Assembly (NCBI GenBank): GCA_049323615.1
Contig: JBMOPD010000068.1
Location: 1 to 37,183 of the forward strand
Length of the DNA: 37,183 bases
Origin: JBMOPD01 sp049323615
GTDB taxonomy: Bacteria > Bacillota > Desulfotomaculia > Desulfotomaculales > Desulfocucumaceae
Direction of reading: 5' to 3'
Shown piece after piece: positions 1 to 7,361 of this stretch. The position numbers and the translations under genes were made by a program. The notes under the pieces are model-generated. The model worked only from the letters and a program-made list of their open reading frames with translations. It made no database searches and had not been told where the DNA came from. Every line of letters starts with the position of its first letter. Position 1 is the stretch's first letter.

Positions 1-239
1 ACCCTTATTTATTTACTCTGGCCATACTCCAGGAGTAGTTTCTTTCAGTTGCGCTCCGTGGTTCTTGCCGTCACCTCGCCTTCTCCCGGCTGTTTAGAAA
101 ATCTTTGATGCGGAAATCATATAAAAAGCTTTGCTTGCAGCTACTAACGCCCCTCGGCATTTCCGGTCTTGTATGGACGGGGAACTGAATCCCACTGCCA
201 TAAAATGAGCGGTTCCCAAAATGGAAAGGGCTGAACACT

Positions 240-620
240 ATGGAAATCAGAGAAAATGTCATTATTCCCTTGGGGTATGGAAAATTCGTACGTTCAGACA
301 AGATTATCGCGCTGGAACCCATCGAGGAAGACAGGGGACCGGGGCGGAGAACGCGTGTTTACGTGGAACAAATAGATAATCCTCTGATTGCCTCCCGGAC
401 TGAAACCTCCGTTTTAGCCAATATGGTAGAAACCCCTAGGGAAATAATGGAGGCTAACGCGTCGCTGGAGCTTTTGCGGGACATCTACGATGACATACAT
501 CATATAGGCCCCATGCTTAGAAAAAGCATTAAAAAAGAGGCCAACCTCGACCTGGATAAAATTGAAAGACGAATTGAAGATATTTTAAAACATGAGATTG
601 ATTTTGAGACTAAACAATAA
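240..620 (+). CDS. RemA/RemB-like DUF370 regulator with C-terminal extension
   Basis: The protein has 126 residues. Residues about 10-60 resemble the DUF370 (RemA/RemB) fold: a GYGKFV segment like the RemA GFGNIV segment, a DKIIAL strand, the hallmark GRRTR motif, and a tail like RemA's final TxxVAxR segment. RemA is a DNA-binding regulator of biofilm matrix and osmoprotection genes in Bacillus. Unlike RemA (about 90 residues), this protein lacks the long central loop before GRRTR and adds about 60 charged, probably helical residues. An AAAGGG-type ribosome site lies about 9 bases before the ATG. A Pro-rich ORF follows closely. The DUF370 link is recognised by motif; its target is unknown. 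Confidence 0.72.
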   Translation: MEIRENVIIPLGYGKFVRSDKIIALEPIEEDRGPGRRTRVYVEQIDNPLIASRTETSVLANMVETPREIMEANASLELLRDIYDDIHHIGPMLRKSIKKEANLDLDKIERRIEDILKHEIDFETKQ

Positions 621-648
621 CGCAAGCACATTGCCGGAGGTATTTTGT

Positions 649-873
649 ATGACCAACATACCGGATGCAACCCCATCAAAAAAACCAATATTCGAAACCA
701 GGCCTCCCCCAAAAAATGGTTATCCGGATGACATTCCCTTAAGTTCTTATTCTCCGCCTCCGTTTAAAGTCAAGAACCCGGAAATTCAAACCTCTCCACC
801 GGAAAATCGTAGCCCCGGTCCTTATCCAAGCAAAGATACTTTTCCGGATACACCAAAAAAGACATTAAAATAA
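649..873 (+). CDS. Proline-rich small protein, unknown function
   Basis: The protein has 74 residues and is very rich in Pro, Ser and Lys, with PPP and SPPP runs. It has no signal peptide or membrane segment and is probably disordered. The ATG at 649 is chosen because GGAGG at 636-640 precedes it at good spacing; an upstream in-frame start at 592 would overlap the RemA-like gene. The frame stays open through a low-complexity stretch and probably shares a transcript with the RemA-like gene 28 bases upstream. I do not recognise a family. It could be a linker-like fragment. Confidence 0.5.
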   Translation: MTNIPDATPSKKPIFETRPPPKNGYPDDIPLSSYSPPPFKVKNPEIQTSPPENRSPGPYPSKDTFPDTPKKTLK

Positions 874-990
874 ATTCCATCACTCATAATACCCATCAAT
901 TCAGGGCCGGTGACATAGTGCAATTAAGCGGCAGGTATTATTACCGCCAGGCAGGACGGTTGGAAGAAAATGAAGATAGTTGATTACGGT

Positions 991-1266
991 TCAGGCTAAT
1001 ACCTGTTTCCATACCAGCCATAATACCGCTACGATCTGTATTGATAATATCACCGGAACAATAAAAGCAAATTTCAAGTGCCTGGTCTTATGACGAAATA
1101 GTCTCAAACCCAGGTAGACGCCCGCAGACCCTCCAGCCAGCGCAACAAGCATCATATTGTTTTCCGGTATCCGCCAGGCTCCTGAACGGGACCTCTTCTT
1201 ATCCCCGGCCATAATGGCCACTCCGAATATATTAATCATCACCAAGTACAAATAAAACCATTTCAT
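991..1266 (-). CDS. DUF1294 family small membrane protein
   Basis: The protein has 91 residues with three hydrophobic segments (about 3-18, 38-56 and 66-88). Between the first two is the Asp-Lys-rich loop AGDKKRSRSGAWRIPE, followed by a Gly-rich GGSAGVYLG helix and RHKTRH. This is the usual DUF1294 pattern (DK..A....RIPE, then GG..G...G....RHKT). The function of the family is unknown; it is predicted to be in the inner membrane. The length is normal for the family. It stands alone on the minus strand. Confidence 0.85.
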   Translation of the reverse strand: MKWFYLYLVMINIFGVAIMAGDKKRSRSGAWRIPENNMMLVALAGGSAGVYLGLRLFRHKTRHLKFAFIVPVILSIQIVAVLWLVWKQVLA

Positions 1267-1414
1267 AATGCTCTTTCTCCTTCACGCGGGGGTCCGGCCC
1301 TCCAAAAAATCAAAACCCTCCCTATGTCGAAAAACCGCAACACCCCTGCTATCCCCTTTTCTTATAATTAGTTAACTCGAAGAATTCAAATGTTTATTTG
1401 AAAATGGATGTTTC

Positions 1415-1771
1415 CTATTCTATCCAAACGTCTGTAAATCCCATATTATGAATATCTTCAGGGTTGGCCTTTCCCGACATTTTAATTCTGGCACAAGGAA
1501 TTCCCCAGAAAGTATATACGTTAACTAATGCCTCCAACCTTCCTGTCTTATCATCCATATTTAACGATTTTACTTTTATTTTACGCACCAAAAACTTTTG
1601 CAGGGGATTGTCCAATACCATATAAGCGCTTCTTATTGCTGCTTTGCCGTATTCCTGTTTATCATATGGTAAATATGACACTCCGTCACTGATTATTAAA
1701 TATGGAATTAATATCCCGCCAACCAAAATCAAGAATATCCCTGAAGCAATTACGGCCCCAATCTTCTTCAT
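1415..1771 (-). CDS. Membrane-anchored hypothetical protein
   Basis: The protein has 118 residues and starts MKKIGAV, followed by one hydrophobic segment (about 6-27) that is either a signal anchor or an uncleaved signal peptide. The rest is a soluble, beta-rich domain predicted to face outside. No lipobox Cys or catalytic motif is visible, and I do not recognise the family. The next gene upstream on this strand is the four-helix membrane protein at 1847-2389; the 75-base gap allows one transcript. Confidence 0.6.
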   Translation of the reverse strand: MKKIGAVIASGIFLILVGGILIPYLIISDGVSYLPYDKQEYGKAAIRSAYMVLDNPLQKFLVRKIKVKSLNMDDKTGRLEALVNVYTFWGIPCARIKMSGKANPEDIHNMGFTDVWIE

Positions 1772-1846
1772 GTCTAAAGCACCTTGCCTTTTTGACGCAA
1801 TCCTGACTGACCTTTTACTGCCTGATGTGCGATTTCTGGCGCAAAT

Positions 1847-2389
1847 TCAATCGTTGCCGGGACTCCTGAGACCGGCTTCCCTTATTTTTTTCAATAAGGC
1901 AACCACTCCCCGCGAACCCAGGGTCAGCCACAGGCCGATGATCGATTGAATAAGCAGCCCTGTGGCCTTGGTAATGGTGGTGGTAATGAAAAAGCCGGTT
2001 TCTCTCAGGGGCTGGGGGAAGCCGTATAGATCGATAACACTGGCAACAACTTGAACAAGCTGCGGCACGGCGCCGGCCAGTACCAGTACACCGGCAAGGG
2101 AAAAGGCTATTACCTGCACGTCCTCCCCGTGTATTTCCAGCCGTCCGGGGGATAGTTCCCTGTCCGGCGCCAAATGATTTGCCAGTGATTCCGCACGATA
2201 CCACAGAATTGCGGCCAGGGCCGTAAGAAGGATAAACGGCAAGAAAGCGGTAACAATGAGGCTTGCACGGATTCCCTCCGGTGATGAACCGGGCAGGACA
2301 ATCACATAGTTAAGGGCCTTCACGGCGCTGATAATTGCATATACCGCCATCAACCGGCAGGCCAGCCTGGCTATGTCCTTGATTGTCAT
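1847..2389 (-). CDS. Integral membrane protein, unknown function
   Basis: The protein has 180 residues with about four membrane segments (roughly 10-32, 43-63, 92-115 and 133-160) and a short charged cytoplasmic tail. A GGGAGGA ribosome site lies just before the ATG. The family is not recognised. Opposite-frame ORFs here are shadows of this gene. It could be cotranscribed with the anchored protein downstream. Confidence 0.65.
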   Translation of the reverse strand: MTIKDIARLACRLMAVYAIISAVKALNYVIVLPGSSPEGIRASLIVTAFLPFILLTALAAILWYRAESLANHLAPDRELSPGRLEIHGEDVQVIAFSLAGVLVLAGAVPQLVQVVASVIDLYGFPQPLRETGFFITTTITKATGLLIQSIIGLWLTLGSRGVVALLKKIREAGLRSPGND

Positions 2390-2543
2390 AACTTTTCCTC
2401 CCGTTCGTATGGTTTAGGTTGCTCCGGTATTAACGGCTTTCAGCTGTTCCAGGAACAGCGCAACGGAGGTCCAGGTTTGCCCGCCATCGACCCTCCGCGT
2501 TATTATTCTGCATTCAATACAATATCGTTTTGCCAGTCATTTC

Positions 2544-2624
2544 TTAGCCAGTAGCAACAAGGATGACCGCGATGCCTGTGCCGGCAATGATGGGACGGGT
2601 TAACCGGCGGATGTCGAGTTTCAC
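2544..2624 (-). CDS. Possible 26-residue membrane microprotein or gene remnant
   Basis: A GTG-started frame encodes a basic N-terminus (KLDIRRLTRP) followed by the hydrophobic stretch IIAGTGIAVILVATG, then stops. AAGGGG lies about 12 bases before the start. The layout (basic end plus one membrane helix) could be a real small membrane peptide, or the start of a larger membrane protein cut by a stop codon. There is no homology evidence. Confidence 0.25.
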   Translation of the reverse strand: MKLDIRRLTRPIIAGTGIAVILVATG

Positions 2625-2690
2625 GTTTTATCGGCCCCTTTTTTACAGTAATGTCCTGCTGATATAAAGGCTTTCCACTAATATATTTCA

Positions 2691-2760
2691 TATAGACGGG
2701 ACGATGTCAGGCGTGGTAAAGTTCCCTTTGGGAACTTTCAGGCGAGCAGCCAAGTCTATA
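2691..2760. repeat. Nested inverted repeat, possible leader structure
   Basis: The outer arms TATAGAC (2691-2697) and GTCTATA (2754-2760) enclose a perfect 9-bp hairpin, AAAGTTCCC / GGGAACTTT, with a TTT loop (2718-2738). TCAGGCG occurs twice around the hairpin. It lies about 75 bases upstream of the surface-protein gene at 2837, so it could be a structured leader or a small non-autonomous repeat. It does not match any riboswitch consensus I know. Confidence 0.45.
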
Positions 2761-2836
2761 CGTTAGGTTGTAATTAAACCTGCATTGCGGACCAAAGGTT
2801 TTACTCAACATAAGTATGTCGACGAGGGGTTATTCC

Positions 2837-3499
2837 ATGAAATCCAGACCAACCTTGATCGTTTTGGTTCTTATTTTTATTGCCTCTGTTGTACCCAGTG
2901 CAACCATGGCATGTTGGATCAAGCTTTCTCCACAGGAATTAATTGAAAAATCCGACGTTGTGCTGATTGGCGACATCGTCGGCCAAGTTGATGAGGATGA
3001 AGGAAAACGGGTTACGTATTGGAATGTGAAAGTATATTATTACTTGAAGGGAGACCGGAAATCCGGTGAGTTTATTGTCGGAACACCAGGGGTGGAAAAC
3101 AAATCAAAAATTATATCAACGGATTACAGACTGGATCAATGGGGAAACACGGTTTTACTTTTTTTGCGCAAAAAAGAGGATTATTACGAGCCCTTAACAC
3201 CGCAGGGAGTAGTCAACCTGAAGAAGAACGAGTACAGCCGGAAAACGGGCGATCCCATAAACGGTCAACTGATCTTAAAGCAATTTGATATCGCTGATCC
3301 CAAAATTTCTCCGGAAGAAAGAAGTGAATTCGAAAAATTCATTTTGAAAAATAGCCTTTTTATCAGCCCCGACAACGTCCCTCAAGCCACGTTCAGTCCC
3401 ATAGGGCTAACCATGGAAAAGACCGTTATTTTATTCCTTATACTTTCATTCTTGGCAGTAGCGGGCCTTAGATTTGCCAGGCGGTCAAAAAGGGAATAA
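2837..3499 (+). CDS. Secreted/membrane-anchored surface protein
   Basis: The protein has 220 residues. The N-terminal signal sequence (basic MKSRP, hydrophobic core, then TMACW) is probably cleaved after an Ala. The domain that follows has ELIEKSDVVLIGDIVG, alternating beta strands and WGNTVLLFLRK. It resembles tissue-inhibitor-like or other secreted beta-barrel proteins found widely in Firmicutes, which is an impression and not an identification. The C-terminus has a single membrane helix (about 195-213) followed by RRSKRE, as in type I membrane proteins. The ATG at 2837 is chosen because GAGGGG precedes it by 7 bases; the ATG at 2816 has no such site. Confidence 0.7.
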   Translation: MKSRPTLIVLVLIFIASVVPSATMACWIKLSPQELIEKSDVVLIGDIVGQVDEDEGKRVTYWNVKVYYYLKGDRKSGEFIVGTPGVENKSKIISTDYRLDQWGNTVLLFLRKKEDYYEPLTPQGVVNLKKNEYSRKTGDPINGQLILKQFDIADPKISPEERSEFEKFILKNSLFISPDNVPQATFSPIGLTMEKTVILFLILSFLAVAGLRFARRSKRE

Positions 3500-3501
3500 C
3501 A

Positions 3502-4110
3502 TTGACTGGTTTGCTTATAAGCTCTACACGCCCTGGAGGTTCTTTATCCTTCGGACAAATTTATTTGATATACGGAGCAGAAAAATTGTCAAGGGAGAGA
3601 TTTGGTAAGGAACTAGCCGAATTTCTTCGAAAACACGACCACAACCTTGAGCTATTGAATTCGATTTTCTCTGGGATTGTGCGATGTGTACTTTCATCCG
3701 GCAACTATGACGGAGTAGTTGGCCTTGAAAACCGACAATTGAGTTTTCGAATCACACATGGTCCAGCTTTAACTGGTGAAGCCGTTGAAACGCTCTCCGT
3801 GTTACTCGCCGATTTAAGCTGCTTGATTTACAGTTCTGTGATTGAAACAGCACATTTACCAGGATTCCTTATCCACGACAGTCCTCGTGAAGCCGATCTC
3901 GGTATTCGGCTATACCGCAGTTTTATCCGCGCTGTTGCCAATCTTCAAGAACTCTTCGGTTCACAAGACTTTTGTCCTTTTCAATATGTGATTACGACAA
4001 CAACGCCTCCGCCACCGGAGCTAAATACAGACTTATACGTCAAACTCAGGTTAAACGCAGCAAGAACCGATGATCTGCCACGCCAGCAGTATATATCGCT
4101 TTGGGAGTAA
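3502..4110 (+). pseudogene. C-terminal fragment of an SMC/RecN-like coiled-coil ATPase
   Basis: The open frame has 202 residues. Its C-terminal part reads as the end of an SMC-like ATPase: an ABC-type LSVLLADLSCLIY helix, then the Walker B-like strand LPGFLIHDSPREADLG, then a helix and VITTTTPPPPEL. The Walker A domain and coiled coil that should come before it are missing, and the frame starts at a weak TTG immediately after the preceding stop. It is therefore most likely a 3' remnant of a larger gene, perhaps a defence-type ATPase. No upstream piece is seen in this window. Confidence 0.6.
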
Positions 4111-4172
4111 CACTATGCTAATAACCTACTTCATTGCGGGTTATAGAATCGCAATGTTCAATAATACGTGCA

Positions 4173-4202
4173 GGGGTCTGGTGTAACAAGGCACAAGACC
4201 CC
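4173..4202. terminator. Hairpin after the ATPase fragment, possible terminator
   Basis: GGGGTCTGGTG (4173-4183) pairs with CACAAGACCCC (4192-4202) with one mismatch and an 8-base loop. No clear T-run follows on either strand, so factor-independent termination is uncertain. It lies between convergent genes. Confidence 0.35.
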
Positions 4203-4232
4203 CGCAAAAATGCATATCTATTGTTTGTAGGT

Positions 4233-4463
4233 TTACTTTTTCTTCGCAGGGGGTGGGTTCGCCTTCCCCATTTTACTAATACCCGAAATTACTTCATCCA
4301 GACTCATTTGACCGAGCCAATTGCTTCTATCTTTCGTATAATTACCTGTTCCCATATCATACTGCTGAATAAACCGGGCCATTCCTACGGGGCCAAGGGT
4401 TTTTATCAGAGCCGCCAAACCGGCGCTTCTGATTTGGTTAGGACTCATCGATTGCGATTGCAT
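4233..4463 (-). CDS. Small conserved-looking hypothetical protein
   Basis: The protein has about 76 residues from the ATG at 4463 (GGAAG about 10 bases upstream); a GTG at 4496 would add 11 residues. The core GPVGMARFIQQYDMGTGNYTKD followed by a Trp-Leu and MSLDEVISGI looks like a compact helical protein found beside toxin-antitoxin genes, and ends in a Pro/Lys tail. I do not recognise a named family. It lies about 115 bases downstream of the HicA-like gene on the same strand. Confidence 0.5.
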   Translation of the reverse strand: MQSQSMSPNQIRSAGLAALIKTLGPVGMARFIQQYDMGTGNYTKDRSNWLGQMSLDEVISGISKMGKANPPPAKKK

Positions 4464-4577
4464 TTTGCATTCACTTCCATACCGGATTATCTTCACCTTT
4501 CATAATAACTTATCGGTCATTGATCAAATGCTAGGGGGGAAAAACGGCGGATTCTCTATACGAATCTGCCGGGTCAA

Positions 4578-4847
4578 TCAGTTGTACCATTCCAGGAATT
4601 CAGCCTGAGTTACTTCCAGATGTTTTAAAATTTTGGCCAACTTACTCGGGGTAACCCTCTTGCTTGGGTGATGATGAACTGTAAAGGAATTTCCTTTTCG
4701 ATTGATTCCAATAATTATTGGTGACCCTTCGCCACGTGCGATTTGTCCGAAATGTTTAATGGCGGCTAAAAGTTCTTTGTAAGTAAGTTGGGGAAGGTGG
4801 GATATTTCAAACCACCTCCACAAAGATCCGTTTCTTGTTTGGATCAA
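4578..4847 (-). CDS. hicA: HicA-like toxin (mRNA interferase family)
   Basis: Up to 89 residues from a TTG at 4847. The HicA-like body starts near LPQLTYKELLAAIKHFG and carries the signature GNSFTVHHHPSKRVTPSKLAKILKHL: the His and surrounding basic residues of the dsRBD-like fold that cleaves mRNA. It is downstream of and overlaps a HicB-like gene (the reverse of the classic hicA-hicB order, but common). The true start is unclear: a GGAGGTGG motif overlaps the hicB stop, but no standard start codon follows it in frame, so either the TTG at 4847 or a TTG further in is used. Confidence 0.65.
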   Translation of the reverse strand: MIQTRNGSLWRWFEISHLPQLTYKELLAAIKHFGQIARGEGSPIIIGINRKGNSFTVHHHPSKRVTPSKLAKILKHLEVTQAEFLEWYN

Positions 4848-5016
4848 AAATATTTAAGCCTTGGTAATTAATCAATTCTTTTATAGCCGCTTTTAAATTG
4901 TTAAGCGCCTCTTCCTCCGTATCCCCACTGGCCGTGGCCCGTAATTCGTCACAATACGCGAGGTATTCACCATCAGCCTTTTCAATAACACAAAACACTT
5001 TTATCTTTTCCAACAT
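4807..5016 (-). CDS. hicB: HicB-like antitoxin
   Basis: The protein has 69 residues from the ATG at 5016, preceded by GAGGGGTGAAG. The segment VFCVIEKADGEYLAYCDELRATASGDTEEEALNNLKAAIKELI is the HicB partial RNase H-like fold (a strand, then DxEEAlxNlkxAi). There is no obvious C-terminal DNA-binding domain, so this is the short HicB form. It neutralises the toxin encoded just downstream and probably represses the pair. A TATAAT box is found 18-23 bases upstream. Confidence 0.72.
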   Translation of the reverse strand: MLEKIKVFCVIEKADGEYLAYCDELRATASGDTEEEALNNLKAAIKELINYQGLNIFDPNKKRIFVEVV

Positions 5017-5033
5017 CTTCACCCCTCACTAAT

Positions 5034-5039
5034 ATTATA
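5034..5039 (-). promoter_or_regulatory. Probable -10 box for hicBA
   Basis: A perfect TATAAT on the minus strand 18-23 bases before the hicB start. No good -35 box is visible at 16-18 bases upstream, so the assignment rests on the -10 match and position. Confidence 0.35.
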
Positions 5040-5113
5040 CCCCAGGGCCTTGTTTCATTTCCAGAATAATAGACTCCCTGTCATTAAAGCCGGTGGTACT
5101 TGCTGAGAATAAT

Positions 5114-5323
5114 TCAGATTCCCAGTTCACGCCAGACATCTCCAGCTTTTACGCCCTTTCCGGCTTCCATTTGAGCCCGGGCCTGTTCTATTTCCCCGGC
5201 TTCTTCCGGAGATATCTCCTCTTCCGGCCATGCCATGGAACTGAGAATAATCCACAAGGCCTGCACTTGTTCATCAGATAGCCTGTCGATAAGGGCTTTG
5301 ACATGTTCCCTGGATATGGCCAC
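5114..5323 (-). CDS. Small antitoxin-like protein
   Basis: The protein has 69 residues, acidic and helical. GTG at 5323 follows AGAGGTGG at good spacing; an earlier GTG at 5332 is less well placed. The run of SDEQVQALWIILSSM followed by PEEEISPEEAGEIEQARA is typical of short antitoxin-like proteins of RelBE-type modules, but no toxin is attached. It lies 20 bases after the gene at 5344-5649 and is probably cotranscribed. Confidence 0.5.
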   Translation of the reverse strand: MAISREHVKALIDRLSDEQVQALWIILSSMAWPEEEISPEEAGEIEQARAQMEAGKGVKAGDVWRELGI

Positions 5324-5343
5324 GTAAACCACCTCTAAGATTA

Positions 5344-5649
5344 TTATAAACTTTCCTTAACACCTGCTTCCAGCCGGGAAATCAAATCGCGTAGTTTTAA
5401 AGCGTGATTTGACAGCTCCTCCCATAAAATAACATCTTCCCAGGCCGGGTGTCCGGAAACCTCGCCCCTTTTAATCTTTTTCTCCAGTTCGAGATACCCA
5501 CCTATTCCATACTTTTTCTTCAGATCCCGGATTGTATTCTCATTTTCTTCAGCCTTGGAAGTCAAAAACCTTTTAAGGCCTTCCCTAAAAATAACTTCTC
5601 CCGGTAATCCGAGCAAGATTTCAGCTTCCTTAACAATACTATCGAGCAT
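5344..5649 (-). CDS. Antitoxin-like hypothetical protein
   Basis: The protein has 101 residues from the ATG at 5649 (GGTGG about 5 bases upstream). It is highly charged and helical. The IFREGLKRFLTSKAEENENTI segment followed by KKYGIGGYLELEKKIKRGEV, HPAWEDVILWEEL resembles antitoxin-type proteins often found without a recognised toxin. Function is inferred only from composition and neighbours (hicBA and another antitoxin-like gene). Confidence 0.55.
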   Translation of the reverse strand: MLDSIVKEAEILLGLPGEVIFREGLKRFLTSKAEENENTIRDLKKKYGIGGYLELEKKIKRGEVSGHPAWEDVILWEELSNHALKLRDLISRLEAGVKESL

Positions 5650-5744
5650 GACCGCTACCACCCTGGATGTATTATACCCCAAGGAAAAGAACCTTTTCCA
5701 GTATTATCACTCACGAAAAACCCTCTTCTCTCGAAGATTCTTAC

Positions 5745-5769
5745 GGGGCCGGGCAATAATCCCGGCCCC
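5745..5769. terminator. GC-rich hairpin at the end of the cassette, possible terminator
   Basis: GGGGCCGGG and CCCGGCCCC pair perfectly around a 7-base AT loop, six bases beyond the stop of the 187-residue gene. There is no strong T-run, so it may only block 3' decay. Confidence 0.4.
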
Positions 5770-5774
5770 CATAC

Positions 5775-6338
5775 TTATGCATTTCCCACTAATTGCCATT
5801 CCCTGCACTGCAGCGTCCTTCGGGAAATCCTATATAACTGATGTCCGGCTTTGAAAATGCGCCTGCGGGGATCAACCACCTGGAACATCTTCTCTTCCCT
5901 TCCATCAGCGAAGGAAATCGGCTCTGCGAATTCGATTACGGCCCCTTCGGTCAACCCGGGCTTGGACTTGCGCTTCCGAATGCTTTCCCGGCACTTTTCC
6001 CGCCACTTGAGCGCATTTTCATCATTCGTTGGCGTGAGGAGCTTAAGAATACGTTCCGGGCAGTCATATTGATAAGGTCCCATCGACTCTTCCATGTCCT
6101 TGTATCCGAAGTTATACCACGGGTCGCGTGGCTTAAAGCATAAAAGACAGACAACACCAATCACCTCTTTTTTGCCGCATGAGTTTGTTTCGTATGCAAT
6201 ATAGGCAGTACTTAGATTAACTACCGCACAATCCAACACTTTACCATACATGCCGTTTTCTCTTTGGTAATTAAAAGTTCTTTCAAAGAATGCTTTCACG
6301 CTCTCACCGTGATATTTCTGCGTGAACGTCCAACCCAT
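5775..6338 (-). CDS. Hypothetical protein, last gene of the GC-rich cassette
   Basis: The protein has 187 residues. It contains AVVNLSTAYIAYET, VIGVVCLLCFKPRDPWYNFGYKDMEESMGPYQYDCP and a basic helix WREKCRESIRKRKSKPG. The GYKDMEESMGPY segment is characteristic of small phage/ICE-type hypothetical proteins I have seen beside RadC-like genes, but I cannot name a family. There is no signal peptide. The ATG lacks a good ribosome site and follows a strong hairpin, so expression may depend on the genes upstream. Confidence 0.55.
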   Translation of the reverse strand: MGWTFTQKYHGESVKAFFERTFNYQRENGMYGKVLDCAVVNLSTAYIAYETNSCGKKEVIGVVCLLCFKPRDPWYNFGYKDMEESMGPYQYDCPERILKLLTPTNDENALKWREKCRESIRKRKSKPGLTEGAVIEFAEPISFADGREEKMFQVVDPRRRIFKAGHQLYRISRRTLQCREWQLVGNA

Positions 6339-6358
6339 AAGTTTTAAGGGCAGGCCCC

Positions 6359-6420
6359 CGGCGGCCCGCCCCCTCTCACCTCCTGGTCTTTTGGTGAGTT
6401 TGAGGCGGGCCGGGCCGCCG
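6359..6420. other. Large GC-rich intergenic hairpin
   Basis: CGGCGGCCCGCC (6359-6370) pairs with GGCGGGCCGGGCCGCCG (6404-6420), and CTCACC pairs with GGTGAG inside. It fills the gap between two cassette genes. It could be a terminator lacking Ts, an mRNA-stability element, or a translation insulator. Confidence 0.5.
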
Positions 6421-6450
6421 TTAAAGTTTTTTCAAAGATAATTTGCCCGG

Positions 6451-7230
6451 TTAATCGCCCTCTCCGCCGCCCCAGGACCAGATTCGTGTACTGTGGGCAT
6501 GGATGTCCGTACCGGCCGGCAGTTCAACCAGAACATCGTCATCGTCATCGCGGCAGCGCTCCCCGGCAATCTTGCCGGCCAGGGCAACAGCCTCTTCTTC
6601 ACCGTGGCTTATCCAGGTGTCGGCGAGGACGCCCCCTTCAAGCTGAACGATTATGTAAGGCCTGACCATTGCCCTGAGCACCCGGCCGTCCATTCTGTCA
6701 TATATTTCTTCCAGATCGGCATATACGCTTTCGGAGTTGTCCGGGTCATCAAACGGGACATGCCACGCCTTCCATGACTGGTTAAGGGCGACGACCGGTA
6801 CGGAGAGCACGATACAGCCGTAGTTATTCTCAGCAATCACGATAATCTGTGTGGTATCGTTGTAGGACGGGTCAATAACAGCTGAAAGCCGTAATTCCGG
6901 GTATTTTTCATTAACCATATTAACTGCCGGCATGTAAAAGTGATAGAACTTCGACCATACGCCACCCTTCACATCCTCGTCGTTAAAGAAAGGTCCGCAT
7001 ATGTTGGTACAGCCGCCCGGTTCAGAAAGAAACTCCTTATAATAAGCATAAAACGCTTCGACCAATTCCTCCGGAACGGCAAAGGCTTCCACATGCGGCT
7101 TCAGCTTTTCTTTATCGCCATCGTCAAGAAAGTCTACCGTCTTGCCGTATTCTTTCATTAACTCCAATTGTTTTATGAAGATCTCCCGCCCTATACCGTT
7201 GGAGACCTTGCCGTTACATTTCTTCGCCAT
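6451..7230 (-). CDS. Hypothetical acidic protein of the GC-rich cassette
   Basis: The protein has 259 residues with a very acidic C-terminus (DDDDD near residue 230). A cysteine-containing ICGPFFNDEDVKGG segment lies near residue 78. No signal, membrane segment or catalytic motif is visible. It is 131 bases downstream of the 424-residue gene and 112 bases upstream of the 187-residue gene, each gap holding a GC-rich hairpin. The family is not recognised. Confidence 0.6.
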   Translation of the reverse strand: MAKKCNGKVSNGIGREIFIKQLELMKEYGKTVDFLDDGDKEKLKPHVEAFAVPEELVEAFYAYYKEFLSEPGGCTNICGPFFNDEDVKGGVWSKFYHFYMPAVNMVNEKYPELRLSAVIDPSYNDTTQIIVIAENNYGCIVLSVPVVALNQSWKAWHVPFDDPDNSESVYADLEEIYDRMDGRVLRAMVRPYIIVQLEGGVLADTWISHGEEEAVALAGKIAGERCRDDDDDVLVELPAGTDIHAHSTRIWSWGGGEGD

Positions 7231-7315
7231 CCAAAACCCCGCTAAAAACCGTCACCTCAGGGACGAATCAACGGGTTCACCCCCTTTCTCATTTCGTTTT
7301 TTCGATCATTGAAGC

Positions 7316-7340
7316 GGGGCGGCAGCCGAAGCGCCGCCCC
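7316..7340. terminator. GC-rich intergenic hairpin
   Basis: GGGGCGGC (7316-7323) pairs with GCCGCCCC (7333-7340). The T-run (TTTT) follows on the plus strand, where there are no genes, so on the minus strand it is more likely an intergenic stability element than a terminator. Confidence 0.4.
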
Positions 7341-7361
7341 TTTTCCTCTGTCATTTTAATC

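Larger units (their letters stand above)
2390..2836. other. Gene-poor stretch with one possible microprotein and a nested inverted repeat
   Basis: About 450 bases hold no convincing long gene. The 62-codon minus ORF at 2503-2691 has low-complexity His/Arg composition and no family signal. It overlaps a 26-codon ORF (2544-2624) that encodes a hydrophobic peptide. The inverted repeat at 2691-2760 is listed separately. Confidence 0.5.

Noticed and set aside
71..322. Minus-strand 83-codon ORF at the window start
   Set aside because: It overlaps the RemA-like gene on the opposite strand and has no family signal or ribosome site.
2503..2691. 62-codon minus ORF in the gap before 2.8 kb
   Set aside because: His/Arg-rich low-complexity sequence without a family signal.
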